Positions 7,322 through 15,550 of a stretch of 16,473 nt of DNA are shown one piece after another. The stretch is from an uncultured Sutterella sp. (lineage in GTDB: Bacteria > Pseudomonadota > Gammaproteobacteria > Burkholderiales > Burkholderiaceae_F): NCBI GenBank assembly GCA_905206345.1, contig CAJLGW010000043.1, forward strand, positions 1 through 16,473, read 5' to 3'. Numbering within the stretch: position 1 is the first letter of the stretch; each line of letters begins with the position of its first letter. The notes below the pieces were generated by a model. It made no database searches, was not told the origin of the DNA, and worked only from the letters and a program-made list of their open reading frames with translations. The position numbers were made by a program, and so were the translations under genes.

Positions 7322-9613
7322 TTAACGCTTAAGTTTCGAAAAGGCATTGGCCATTGCACCCAACGTAGGACGAGTATCCTTCATCGGACGTTGAACTTTG
7401 GGCTTTGAGGCTCCTGTGCGAGCACCAGAGTTAGACTTCATGGACAACGAAATACGATTTCGTGATACGTCCACTTCCAAAACCTTGACTTTGACAATTT
7501 GCCCAACACGAACCACTTCTCTCGGGTCTTTAACAAAGTGATTGGAAAGTTCAGAGACGTGAACCAAACCGTCTTGATGCACACCGATATCCACGAAAGC
7601 ACCAAATGCAGCCACATTGGAGACAACGCCTTCGAGCTCCATTCCAACTTTTAAATCGGAAACCGACTCGACACCTTCCTTAAACTCAGCCATTTTAAAT
7701 TCCGGACGCGGATCTCGGCCCGGCTTTTCCAACTCTTGGAAAATGTCCAAAACAGTCGGCAAACCGAATTGCTCGTCCGTGAAGTCTTGAGCTCTGAGCT
7801 TGGATAAAACTTCATGGTTTCCAATCAATTCTTTAGAGCTCAATCCCGTTTTTTCCAAAATGCGAGCAACAACCGGGTAGGCTTCCGGGTGAACGGCTGA
7901 GGCATCTAAGGGATTTTCACCGTTATTAATGCGCAAAAAGCCTGCTGATTGTTCAAAAGCCTTCGCACCAAAACGAGGCACCTTCATCAACTGGGCTCGA
8001 TTTTCAAAGCTACCCATATTGTTGCGGAATAAAACAATGTGTTCGGCAATGTTTTTAGTGAGACCGGAGACACGCGCCAAGAGTTCGGCACTTGCGGTAT
8101 TGAGGTCAACACCCACGGCATTCACGCAGTCTTCAACGACAGCTTCCAACTTATGGGCCAAATGGGTTTGGTTAACATCGTGTTGATATTGACCGACGCC
8201 AATGGCTTTGGGATCAATTTTGACAAGTTCTGCCAAAGGATCTTGCAAGCGTCGAGCGATGGAGACAGCTCCCCGATAACTCACGTCCATATCAGGGAAC
8301 TCCTTCGCAGCCAATTCGCTTGCAGAGTACACACTGGCGCCAGCCTCACTCACGACCACCTTCGTTAAATGCAATTCAGGATGACGGCGAATTAAATCGG
8401 CTGCTAATTTGTCCGTTTCACGACTGGCGGTGCCATTACCGATCGAAATGAGTTGACTGCCATGACGCTTGGCTAACTGAGCCAAAATTTCAATTGAGCG
8501 ATCCCAATCACGACGCGGTTCATGAGGATAGATAACCCCTGTATCCAAAACAGCACCGGTGGCAGAAATCACAGCAACCTTCACACCCGTTCGAAGTCCC
8601 GGGTCTAACCCAATGACACCCTTTTGACCAGCGGGAGCTGCTAACAACAAATCTTTCAAGTTAATACCAAAGACGCGGATTGCCTCTTCTTCAGCTCGAT
8701 CTCGCAACGTTGCAAAGAGTTCACTTTCGATATTAAGGCTAATCTTGACTCGCCATGTCCAACGGCACACATCCATCAACCAAGCGTCAGCAGCACGCCC
8801 TAAATCTGAAATACCAAAATGCTCGGCAATGATTGTTTGGCAGGGGTGAATCTTTCGGGCTTCCTCTTCTTCGGTCAATTGAACCGAAATCTTTAACACA
8901 CCTTCTTGGCGTCCTCTGAACATCGCCAAAGCTCGATGCGAGGGGACAGCAGATAATTCTTCGTCATACTCGAAATAGTCTTTAAACTTTTCGCCCTCGG
9001 CTTCTTTGCCTTCGACAACTTCTGAGACAATGAAACCGTTTTTGTTCATAAAAGCACGAACGCTTGCCAAAAGCTCAGCGTTTTCGCTAAAGCGCTCGGC
9101 CAAAATATCTCTTGCTCCGTTTAAGGCATCTTTACTGGTCTTGATGCCCTTTTCCTCATTCACGTACTTTTGAGCTTCAGTATCGGGCTCAAGTGTGGGC
9201 GATTGATAAAGGCTATCGGCCAATGGTTCAAGACCTGCTTCTTTGGCGATTTGCGCACGGGTACGGCGACGAGGTTTATACGGCAAATAAAGGTCTTCAA
9301 TCGTTTGTTTGGTCTCTGCTGCCGTTAAAGCATCTCGAAGCTCTTCGGTTAACTTTCCTTGTAATTCGATAGAATCCAACACCGTTTGACGACGCTCTTC
9401 TAACTCAGTGAGATAGGTCAAACGTTCTTCCAAAAGACGTAATTGTCCATCATCCAACCCTCCCGTTACTTCTTTACGGTAACGTGCAATAAAGGGAACG
9501 GTAGCACCCGATTCAAGTAAATCAACAGCGGCTTGAACCTGAGCTTCTCGGGCCGAGATGTCTTTAGCCAATGTCGTGGTAATACGTTGTTGGGCTTGAG
9601 AGGATAAATTCAT
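7322..9613 (-). CDS. tex: Tex-family transcription accessory / RNA-binding protein (YhgF-like)
   Basis: This is a 763-residue cytoplasmic nucleic-acid-binding protein; E. coli YhgF has 773. Tex proteins bind RNA and elongation complexes and influence expression of toxin and stress genes. Domains in order are the helical N-terminal region with FIARYRKEVTGGLDD at 41-55 and YLPYKPRRRTRAQIA at 109-123, a YqgF/RNase H-like domain from about 332 (GVIGLDPGLRTGVK), helix-hairpin-helix motifs at about 495-565 (VGVDLNTASAELLARVSGL, FENRAQLMKVPRFGAKAFEQSAGFLRI), and an S1 RNA-binding domain at about 654-726 (VGMELEGVVSNVAAFGAFVDIGVHQDGLVHVSEL). The tail is basic. It follows the aap unit but is separated from it by a terminator-like hairpin, so its own promoter probably overlaps the preceding gene. 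The Shine-Dalgarno sequence is weak. Confidence 0.96.
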   Translation of the reverse strand: MNLSSQAQQRITTTLAKDISAREAQVQAAVDLLESGATVPFIARYRKEVTGGLDDGQLRLLEERLTYLTELEERRQTVLDSIELQGKLTEELRDALTAAETKQTIEDLYLPYKPRRRTRAQIAKEAGLEPLADSLYQSPTLEPDTEAQKYVNEEKGIKTSKDALNGARDILAERFSENAELLASVRAFMNKNGFIVSEVVEGKEAEGEKFKDYFEYDEELSAVPSHRALAMFRGRQEGVLKISVQLTEEEEARKIHPCQTIIAEHFGISDLGRAADAWLMDVCRWTWRVKISLNIESELFATLRDRAEEEAIRVFGINLKDLLLAAPAGQKGVIGLDPGLRTGVKVAVISATGAVLDTGVIYPHEPRRDWDRSIEILAQLAKRHGSQLISIGNGTASRETDKLAADLIRRHPELHLTKVVVSEAGASVYSASELAAKEFPDMDVSYRGAVSIARRLQDPLAELVKIDPKAIGVGQYQHDVNQTHLAHKLEAVVEDCVNAVGVDLNTASAELLARVSGLTKNIAEHIVLFRNNMGSFENRAQLMKVPRFGAKAFEQSAGFLRINNGENPLDASAVHPEAYPVVARILEKTGLSSKELIGNHEVLSKLRAQDFTDEQFGLPTVLDIFQELEKPGRDPRPEFKMAEFKEGVESVSDLKVGMELEGVVSNVAAFGAFVDIGVHQDGLVHVSELSNHFVKDPREVVRVGQIVKVKVLEVDVSRNRISLSMKSNSGARTGASKPKVQRPMKDTRPTLGAMANAFSKLKR

Positions 9614-9624
9614 AAGGAATCTTT

Positions 9625-9661
9625 CAAAAAGAAATTCACCAACCCCCGATGAGCTGGTGAA
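9625..9661 (-). terminator. Terminator-like hairpin after the aap/DUF1857 unit, before tex
   Basis: TTCACCA (9635-9641) pairs with TGGTGAA (9655-9661) around a 13-base loop. On the minus strand it is followed by TTTCTTTTT. The 7-base stem is modest, so it may only partly stop transcripts entering tex, whose start lies 22 bases further on. Confidence 0.6.
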
Positions 9662-9677
9662 ATACAGAAATTAATGA

Positions 9678-10163
9678 TTAATGCGTCAAAGCCAAATCAT
9701 GAGCACTTTGGCGAATCATATCCACCAAATCTCGATCTTTTTGCTCATACGCTTGTTTTCTTAACTGCAGATAAATGTCTTGTGTAGGCGCTTGCGCAAC
9801 ATCTTCTTCATAAATAAAGCGCAAAAAGAAATAACCCGCTTCACCAGGGGACTCGATCTGAATCGTAAAGCGGCTGGCAGGATAATCTTTACTTCCTTTC
9901 ACATTGGTAATGACAGCGTGCCCTACGTCAAATGCGACCGTATCGGAAACAATCAAACCACCAAAATCCAACTCGCGCTTTAAAAGTAGCTGCTCATTTT
10001 CGTAATGCTCTGTAATTGAACATTGTTTCATCGCCTCCACATACTCCGTGGGATGACGAGCAAAATGCTCCAAATGGCGCCAAAGCATCGAGGAGTCAAA
10101 AATCCCTGCCAAATCATCTTGAGGGTTACTCACCTCGATGATATGTTCATGAATCTTAAGCAT
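9678..10163 (-). CDS. SRPBCC-fold protein, DUF1857 / AtaL-like family
   Basis: This is a 161-residue soluble protein. The pattern matches DUF1857 (AtaL-like) members of the START/SRPBCC ligand-binding fold as I remember them: a short first strand with an Asn-Pro (KIHEHIIEVSNPQDD), then a helix with LWRHLEHFARHPTEYVEAMKQCSI, a strand with KRELDFGGLIVSDTVAF, and a long central strand pair (SRFTIQIESP, GYFFLRFIYEED) ending in a C-terminal helix. No enzymatic residues can be named. The fold binds hydrophobic ligands in other families. The ATG at 10163 lies 8 bases inside the end of aapM, so translation is probably coupled. It occupies the slot where an aap operon normally has its ATPase gene, but it has no Walker motifs. 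A functional link to amino-acid uptake is inference. Confidence 0.65.
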   Translation of the reverse strand: MLKIHEHIIEVSNPQDDLAGIFDSSMLWRHLEHFARHPTEYVEAMKQCSITEHYENEQLLLKRELDFGGLIVSDTVAFDVGHAVITNVKGSKDYPASRFTIQIESPGEAGYFFLRFIYEEDVAQAPTQDIYLQLRKQAYEQKDRDLVDMIRQSAHDLALTH

Positions 10164-11226
10164 ACGTTTTTGCCTTCTTTAACTTTTCTTCAAGCCAGAA
10201 ACTATACCGTGACATTACAAAACTGCCAAAGAAGTAAATGGCCGCAATAAAGATATAGCCTTCGATGAAGAATTGACGCCATTGCGGGTCACCTAAAGCT
10301 AAACGCAACGCTCCGGTGAGGTCGTACATGGACACAACCGTCACTAAAGACGTATCCATAAAGGTTGACAACAAACTATTCACAAACGCCGGAATAACAG
10401 CAACCAAGGCTTGAGGAAGAATAACGTAGACATAAACTTGCCACGTCTTTAACCCTAAGGAAGCAGCGGCATTAAATTGCGCTTGCGGAATCGTCTGTAA
10501 GCCCCCACGAACGGTTTCTGCCATGTAAGCCGCTTGGAAAAGCGAAATCCCCAAGGCAATGCGCCAGAATGCGTCAAACTTCCATCCAGCTGGCAAAATA
10601 AGAGGGAAGATATAAGTGGCAACAAACAAAACCGTGATCAGAGGTACGCCTCGAACCAGTTCAATGTAGCCCGTGCTGAGAATGCGTAAAACGGGCATAC
10701 GGGAACGACGCCCTAAAGCCAACAAAATCCCGAGAGGTGCAGAGGCCGTCATCCCAATAATCGTTAAGATCACGGTTAAAGGCAGACCGCCCCACGCGTC
10801 AGAATCAATGGGCGTTAAACCGAAGACACCACCGGCCATCATCGTAAAGAAAAAGCCCAATGCCAACACCCAACCGACCAAAATCAGTTTGGCGCCCTTT
10901 CTTGTCCACAAGTAAGGGATGGCCGAGACAACTAACATCAGCACCACGACAGCCGTACCTAATCCAGCACGCCAATGCTCTTCATAAGGAAAGCGACCAA
11001 ACAAAATCAAGCGCCATTTCTCGGTCACAAAACCCCAGCATGCACCGTCGGCTTGACGACACAATTCGAGATCAGGCGCTGTGACAGCATTAATCACCCC
11101 CCAACTGGTCAAATTCAAACCCAAGAAAAGTAACACACCGACGATAATCAGCGTCACCACCGTCGACCCAACGGACGAACAATATTGGCTTCTTAAGCTC
11201 TGAAGGAGCGTATTGGATTGCTTCAT
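10156..11226 (-). CDS. aapM: Amino-acid ABC transporter permease, AapM type
   Basis: This is one of the two inner-membrane permeases of a polar/general L-amino-acid importer. The ATG at 11226 (356 residues) is preferred over the in-frame 11265 because AAGGAG sits at 11233-11238 and the longer form would overlap aapQ. An N-terminal helix (VVTLIIVGVLLFLGLNLTSWGVINAV) and two further helices precede the conserved permease domain, an extension typical of AapM. The EAA loop that contacts the ATPase is intact: ETVRGGLQTIPQAQFNAAAS, then LGLKTWQVYVYVILPQA. The C-terminus ends in a basic tail. The gene follows aapQ after 10 bases and overlaps the next gene by 8. The ATPase partner is not next door. 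Confidence 0.9.
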   Translation of the reverse strand: MKQSNTLLQSLRSQYCSSVGSTVVTLIIVGVLLFLGLNLTSWGVINAVTAPDLELCRQADGACWGFVTEKWRLILFGRFPYEEHWRAGLGTAVVVLMLVVSAIPYLWTRKGAKLILVGWVLALGFFFTMMAGGVFGLTPIDSDAWGGLPLTVILTIIGMTASAPLGILLALGRRSRMPVLRILSTGYIELVRGVPLITVLFVATYIFPLILPAGWKFDAFWRIALGISLFQAAYMAETVRGGLQTIPQAQFNAAASLGLKTWQVYVYVILPQALVAVIPAFVNSLLSTFMDTSLVTVVSMYDLTGALRLALGDPQWRQFFIEGYIFIAAIYFFGSFVMSRYSFWLEEKLKKAKTYA

Positions 11227-11236
11227 ACTGCGCTCC

Positions 11237-12418
11237 TTACTTTGGGGCCGCTGTGACACGTGCATTTAAGGCATTCATCACAACAGCAATAATAAGATTA
11301 AGAAAGAGGTAAACCGCCATGATCAAGACAATGGCTTCAAGTGCTTGCCCCATAATCACAATCGAAGTGTTACCGACACTGACGATGTCCGGATAGCCGA
11401 TAATGACCGCCAATGATGAATTTTTCGTTAAATTCATGAATTGACTTGCCAATGGCGGGATGACCAAACGCAACGATTGCGGCAAAACAACATAGCTGAT
11501 GGTTTGCAAACGCGTCATCCCCAAAGCTTCCGAGGCTCGCCATTGATTTTGAGGAACAGCCAAAATCCCAGCTCGAACAATTTCAGCAATCGAAGCCGAG
11601 GTAAAAGTCGTCAATCCGATCCAAAGGGTAAGAAATTCAGGCGTAGCCGCTGCGCCACCGGCCACCATAAAGCCGTCCATTCTCGGTTGACTCCAACCAA
11701 AAACACAGCCAAAAACAAACCAAACGAAAAGCCCAACTAAAACACCGGCTCCCAAACCCATAAGGGTTGCCATCAGACTTGTGACGCATTGAATGTAAAA
11801 ACGACGACAGATGTAGCCTGTCGCTATGGCAAAAAGGAGGGCGCAAACATTAGCAAGAGCTAAATGATGGGGAACCGTAAAATGAAGACCAGCCTTTGAC
11901 AACATAGCCAAAGAGCCAAACATCAAGGGGTCGAAAGAATCTGGAAGAAATTCCGTGATCACCAAGTAAACGGCAAAGAGTTGAATCAATAATGGAATAT
12001 TGCGATAAAACTCAACGTGAGCAACACCTAAAAAGCGAACCAACGGGTGGTCGGAAAGGCGCATTAAACCAACGATTACCCCTAAGACCGTAGCAGTCAC
12101 AATAGAGACAGCTGCAACGAGAATGGTATTGAGCATCCCAGCCAAGAACATCCGGCCAAAACTGTCATTGGAATTAACTGAAATTAAAGACTCACCGATT
12201 TCAAAACTGGATCGATCGCTCAAAAAAGCGAAACCGGAGCGAATATCTCTGGCTTGCAAATTGTCATAGATGTTTTGACCGAATGCGTACAACAAAGCAA
12301 TCGTCAGTACAAAAATGACGGCCTGCCAAAACCACTCTTTACGACGGCGAGTGGCCTCTCGTGCTCGGTACGATTCGTCCCCAATTAGTGGTTTATTCTT
12401 TGAACGTAAATCAATCAT
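11237..12418 (-). CDS. aapQ: Amino-acid ABC transporter permease, AapQ type
   Basis: This is the second permease of the importer, 393 residues from the ATG at 12418. The frame can be extended to a TTG at 12433, but neither start has a well-spaced Shine-Dalgarno sequence. A basic N-terminal tail (REATRRRKEWFW) leads into helix 1, and a periplasmic segment precedes the permease domain (MLNTILVAAVSIVTATVLGVIVGLMRLS). AapQ features are the FYRNIPLLIQLF loop, the inserted long hydrophobic region with a Trp-rich loop (FGWSQPRMDGFMVAGGA), and the EAA loop EIVRAGILAVPQNQWRASEA followed by LGMTRLQTISYVVLPQSLRLVIPP. The stop codon lies just before the ribosome binding site of aapM, so the two are probably co-translated. 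Confidence 0.9.
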   Translation of the reverse strand: MIDLRSKNKPLIGDESYRAREATRRRKEWFWQAVIFVLTIALLYAFGQNIYDNLQARDIRSGFAFLSDRSSFEIGESLISVNSNDSFGRMFLAGMLNTILVAAVSIVTATVLGVIVGLMRLSDHPLVRFLGVAHVEFYRNIPLLIQLFAVYLVITEFLPDSFDPLMFGSLAMLSKAGLHFTVPHHLALANVCALLFAIATGYICRRFYIQCVTSLMATLMGLGAGVLVGLFVWFVFGCVFGWSQPRMDGFMVAGGAAATPEFLTLWIGLTTFTSASIAEIVRAGILAVPQNQWRASEALGMTRLQTISYVVLPQSLRLVIPPLASQFMNLTKNSSLAVIIGYPDIVSVGNTSIVIMGQALEAIVLIMAVYLFLNLIIAVVMNALNARVTAAPK

Positions 12419-12438
12419 CTCTTCGTTCGTCAATGATC

Positions 12439-12472
12439 AAAATGGCGGCTGCCCAAACACAACCGCCATTTT
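12439..12472 (-). terminator. Hairpin between aapJ and aapQ (attenuator or mRNA stabiliser)
   Basis: A perfect 10-base stem (AAAATGGCGG at 12439-12448 paired with CCGCCATTTT at 12463-12472) has a 14-base loop. On the minus strand only four thymines follow, so termination would be incomplete. In binding-protein operons such hairpins are known to raise the ratio of binding protein to permease by partial termination or by blocking 3' exonucleases. The aapQ start lies within about 20 bases of it. Confidence 0.6.
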
Positions 12473-12496
12473 CTTTAAACGGATTTCAACCTGAAA

Positions 12497-13519
12497 TTAA
12501 CGGATCGGAGGTGCGTAAAGCAAGCCACCTTGCGTCCACAAGTTATTGTTGCCACGGGGCAAACCTAACTTGGAGTTCGGGCCCATGTTAGCCTCAAAGC
12601 TTTCGCCATAGTTGCCAACTTGCTTAACGATACGGTAACTCCATTGCTTGTCTAACCCTAACATTTTACCCATATCTTCAGAAGCACCAAGTAAACGTTG
12701 GACATCTGGGCGCTTATCTTGAGCAAGCTTTTGATCAACATTGGCCTTGGTAATACCCAATTCTTCTGCATTAATTAAGGCAAAAAGAGACCAACGAACG
12801 ATGGAATACCATTGATCATCGCCACGACGAACGGCCGGAGCCAACGGTTCCTTAGAGATCACTTCCGGCAAAATTTCATAATCGGCGGGCTTGGGAGAGT
12901 TGATTCGAGCTCCAGCCAAGTCGCTCATGTCCGTCGTGTAAGCTTGGCAGCGGCCAGAGAAAAAGGCAGCTTGCGTTGCTTCGGTCGTATCAAACACAAC
13001 GGTCTTAAACTTCATCTTATTGGTGTTGAAGAAGTCGGCCAAACTCTTTTCACTTGAGGTGCCGGATTGCACACAAATCGTTGCACCGTTTAATTGCTTG
13101 GCACTCTTCACATTCAAGCGCTTCGGAACCAAGAAACCTTGACCGTCATAGTAGCTAACGGCGGTAAACAAGGCACCGGTCGTCGTATCACGCGTCATCG
13201 TCCAAGACGTATTACGAGCCAACATATCAATTTCCCCAGCTTGTAAAGCGGCGAAACGTTGCGGGGAACTCAAGGGGACAAACTTCACTTTTTTCGCATC
13301 ACCCAACGTTGCAGCGGCAACCGCACGGCAAACGTCAACATCTAAGCCCGTCCAATTACCCTTACTATCGACAGAAGAGAAGCCGGGAGCGGCTGTGTTA
13401 ACACCGCAAATCAATTGCCCACGAGCTTTGACCGTATCAAGCGTTGAAGATGCGTTGGCTTGCGCGCTGACAGCCAACCCTAATAAAGCAATAGACATCA
13501 CACTTAACTTGGTTTGCAT
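12497..13519 (-). CDS. aapJ: Periplasmic amino-acid-binding protein, AapJ type
   Basis: This is the substrate-binding component of a polar/general L-amino-acid ABC importer, 340 residues. The ATG at 13519 is chosen because it starts a classic signal peptide (MQTKLSVMSIALLGLAVSAQ, then ANA, with cleavage likely after residue 23) and has AGAGGAA upstream; a longer in-frame start at 13591 would spoil the signal. The mature protein begins with the family pattern STLDTVKARGQLICGVNT, followed by GLDVDVCRAVAAATLGD, EIDMLARNTSWTMTRDTTTG and CVQSGTSSEKSLADFF. It ends with NYGESFEANMGPNSKLGLPRG and NNLW, typical of AapJ. It is the first gene of the unit. Exact substrate specificity cannot be read. Confidence 0.93.
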   Translation of the reverse strand: MQTKLSVMSIALLGLAVSAQANASSTLDTVKARGQLICGVNTAAPGFSSVDSKGNWTGLDVDVCRAVAAATLGDAKKVKFVPLSSPQRFAALQAGEIDMLARNTSWTMTRDTTTGALFTAVSYYDGQGFLVPKRLNVKSAKQLNGATICVQSGTSSEKSLADFFNTNKMKFKTVVFDTTEATQAAFFSGRCQAYTTDMSDLAGARINSPKPADYEILPEVISKEPLAPAVRRGDDQWYSIVRWSLFALINAEELGITKANVDQKLAQDKRPDVQRLLGASEDMGKMLGLDKQWSYRIVKQVGNYGESFEANMGPNSKLGLPRGNNNLWTQGGLLYAPPIR

Positions 13520-13610
13520 AGGGAATTCCTCTTTTTGCGAAAAAAAATTGAACAAAAATTCCTCGGTACACCGAAAATTCATACCGACCAATCTTTTGGG
13601 TTGATTATGA

Positions 13611-13639
13611 TTTTTACATTAACCCCTCTATAAAGACAA
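13611..13639 (-). promoter_or_regulatory. Candidate promoter of the aap operon
   Basis: On the minus strand TTGTCT (13634-13639) and TAAAAA (13611-13616) are separated by 17 bases, about 90 bases before aapJ. An interrupted palindrome TCGGTacACCGA (13563-13574) lies in the leader and could be a stem or a protein site. Neither is strong. Confidence 0.35.
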
Positions 13640-13771
13640 GATAAAAACCGTTATAAAATGTGAAGAAGTAGTTTCTTTTACGTAAGTGTCTTGAAATCTT
13701 CGAGAGCTCGACTCTGTTATACATGCTCGTCAGAACAGCAAAATCAGATAAGTCAAAAAGTTGCTGATCAG

Positions 13772-14161
13772 TCAGAGCAATTTCAGAAAATGCAGTACCT
13801 TTTGCTGATATTGATTGGCATCCCCAGTAAAAGTCATCATAAAATTTATATCCGTACTCACTACTTCTGCATGATTATTGAGACAGTAAGAATATGCTCC
13901 GACAAGATTATCTTCCTGATACTGTGCATAGAGGGTTTGTAATGAAATTCCTCGACGGTGGAGTTTGGAGTGGATATGTTGCCAGTCAGGTTCAGATTGC
14001 TTTTCTGAAGTGATTGGATAGATGAGGGTTAAAAGTTCATTATCGTCAAGTTTTAACGCCTGACCAGCAGTGGTTCCAGCTTCTGCAACAACGGTTTTTA
14101 TATAGCCGACGGTTGATTTGGCGATATCAAGTCGGCGTTGAATCTCCGTAAGTTCCCTATG
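13772..14161 (-). pseudogene. IS21-family transposase (IstA) fragment, decayed
   Basis: Reading the minus strand from about 14161 to a stop at 13772 gives about 130 codons resembling the N-terminal third of IS21 IstA. These are a helix-turn-helix (ELTEIQRRLDIAKSTVGYIK), then LDDNELLTLIYP, then DWQHIHSKLHRRGISLQTLYAQYQED and AYSYC. After AYSYC the expected FCRLY continuation is lost, and there is no start codon near the beginning nor any IstB ATPase gene. This is an old insertion remnant. A plus-strand frame over the same DNA (13691-13942) is judged a shadow. The region 13592-13771 between this and aapJ holds only the candidate aap promoter. Confidence 0.65.
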
Positions 14162-14193
14162 GTCGCTGATGTAGAAAAATATTTTTATTCACA

Positions 14194-14228
14194 ATAGGTC
14201 AACACGTTTATTTCGTAAGGTGACCTAT
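14194..14228. repeat. 8-bp inverted repeat ATAGGTCA ... TGACCTAT
   Basis: ATAGGTCA (14194-14201) is repeated inverted as TGACCTAT (14221-14228) after 19 bases. It lies between the IS21 remnant and the end of rarD. It could be a degenerate element end, a dimeric operator or chance. Confidence 0.3.
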
Positions 14229-14282
14229 GACCACACCTAGAGCACACTTTCTTCCTCACAAGGTCTTTACAAAAAATAAACG

Positions 14283-15197
14283 TCAAGCTCGGTCGGTACA
14301 ATTTGAAAAAATGTAAAGCAAAACGGCCGTCACAATAAAGCAGAGTGCGATGAGTTCTGTAACGCTAACTACCTCTTTAAAAACAAAAATCCCCAAAAGA
14401 AATGTGAGAACAGGACTTAAAAATTGAATTATTCCCAGAACGGTCATATGAAGTCTTTGCGCTGCAAGCGAGAAAAGTACCATTGGAACCGAGGTTACAA
14501 TCCCCGTTCCTATTAATGCCCAACCCAAGTAACTATCAAAGCTTTCAAAAAAGTGCTTAACAAGGATGCCGTTATTGGAGAGAAGATAAACAATCGCTGG
14601 CCCCACCATCAAAAGATGTTCTATAGCGACACTTTTTAAGGGCTCAATCTTAACCAACTTTTTCATTGCACCGTAAATCGCCCAAGTCGTTGAAACGCAA
14701 ATTGCAATCCACGGAAAGCGATCAAGTCCTGCGATCAAAACTGCGACACCCAAAGCAGCTAACCCAATCGCCAACATTCTCAACCTAGAAAGTCGTTCAG
14801 AGAAAAAGAGAACACCGATAGCAACGGTGGCCAAAGGAGTGAGAAAAGTTCCTAGGCTAAGTTCAACTACACGATTGGCAGTAACGCCAATGATATTAAT
14901 AAGCCAATTACCTGAGGCAAAAAGCGTTGCAAGGAGCAAAACAAATGTTTTATTTTCTTTAGGGTGTTGGAACAGATCAAAGAAAAGTTCAACTGTTCCG
15001 CGCATCTTCCCTTGAATAACAATGAGTACTGAAATGAAAATTAAAGACCAAAGGATACGGTGTGCGAGAATTTCCAAATCTCCCGCCTCACGCAAGAGCG
15101 ACCAATAAAGAGCAATCGTCCCCCAAATACAATACGAAACGATAGCGCTCGCCATCCCCACTCGGTCAACTCTGTTGTTTTTGAAGTTATTGTCCAT
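14283..15197 (-). CDS. rarD: RarD protein, EamA/DMT-superfamily permease
   Basis: This is an inner-membrane protein of 304 residues (E. coli RarD 296) with about ten hydrophobic helices in two EamA-type halves. RarD hallmarks are visible: YCIWGTIALYWSLLREAGDLEILAHRILWSL near the start, NWLINIIGVTANRVVELSLGTFLTPL in the middle, and VTSVPMVLFSLAAQRLHMTVLGIIQFLSPVLTFLLG towards the end. RarD was named for a chloramphenicol-sensitivity phenotype; the transported substrate is not established. The ATG at 15197 lacks a clear Shine-Dalgarno sequence; an in-frame ATG at 15155 (residue 15) is the alternative. It is monocistronic, flanked by the IS21 remnant and a 350-base gap. Confidence 0.92.
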   Translation of the reverse strand: MDNNFKNNRVDRVGMASAIVSYCIWGTIALYWSLLREAGDLEILAHRILWSLIFISVLIVIQGKMRGTVELFFDLFQHPKENKTFVLLLATLFASGNWLINIIGVTANRVVELSLGTFLTPLATVAIGVLFFSERLSRLRMLAIGLAALGVAVLIAGLDRFPWIAICVSTTWAIYGAMKKLVKIEPLKSVAIEHLLMVGPAIVYLLSNNGILVKHFFESFDSYLGWALIGTGIVTSVPMVLFSLAAQRLHMTVLGIIQFLSPVLTFLLGIFVFKEVVSVTELIALCFIVTAVLLYIFSNCTDRA

Positions 15198-15320
15198 TTT
15201 ATGTGCGAATGCAGAGTTTCGGATGCTCTCCCCTACATGCAGAAATAGAAAAAATATGGTTTATCACCGCTTTCAATCATACCGTAAAAAAGTGTTAGAC
15301 GTCAGAGTACTGCCCCTCTG

Positions 15321-15467
15321 CTAGGTTTCATTATGAAGTTCATCACCAATATTTGATGCACAACGCAGCGAGTTCCGCGCAACCAAGGAGAAATAAGGGG
15401 ATTTCTTATCCGAGCACATCCAGCAGTTGCCCATGCTTAAAAACTGATTGATGAATTGGATTTTCAT
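15321..15467 (-). CDS. Possible small Cys-containing protein, 48 residues, unknown
   Basis: In the 350-base gap between rarD and the hydrolase-fold gene, the minus strand has an ATG at 15467 and a TAG at 15321. The product starts MKIQFINQFLSMG and continues with a CxxC pair (NCWMCSDKK), SPYFSLVARNSLRC and a polar tail. There is no proper Shine-Dalgarno sequence (only GGA 4 bases before) and no family I recognise. Three cysteines, two of them as CWMC, would suit a metal or redox site if it is made. It may equally be a chance frame or a fragment of a larger lost gene. Otherwise the gap (15198-15550) shows only AT-rich DNA. Confidence 0.25.
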   Translation of the reverse strand: MKIQFINQFLSMGNCWMCSDKKSPYFSLVARNSLRCASNIGDELHNET

Positions 15468-15550
15468 TATTCCATTTTTGAAAAATCATAAACTGTCCAA
15501 CATTTGAAACGATCTCTCCCAAAAATAAAAAACGCCGTACAAAATCATGA

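Noticed and set aside
13691..13942. Plus-strand frame of 83 residues
   Set aside because: It is antisense to the IS21 remnant for much of its length, lacks a ribosome site and has no recognisable motif.
15305..15325. CAGAG/CTCTG stem after the 48-residue ORF as a terminator
   Set aside because: The stem is only five pairs, and the thymine run comes about ten bases too late on the minus strand.
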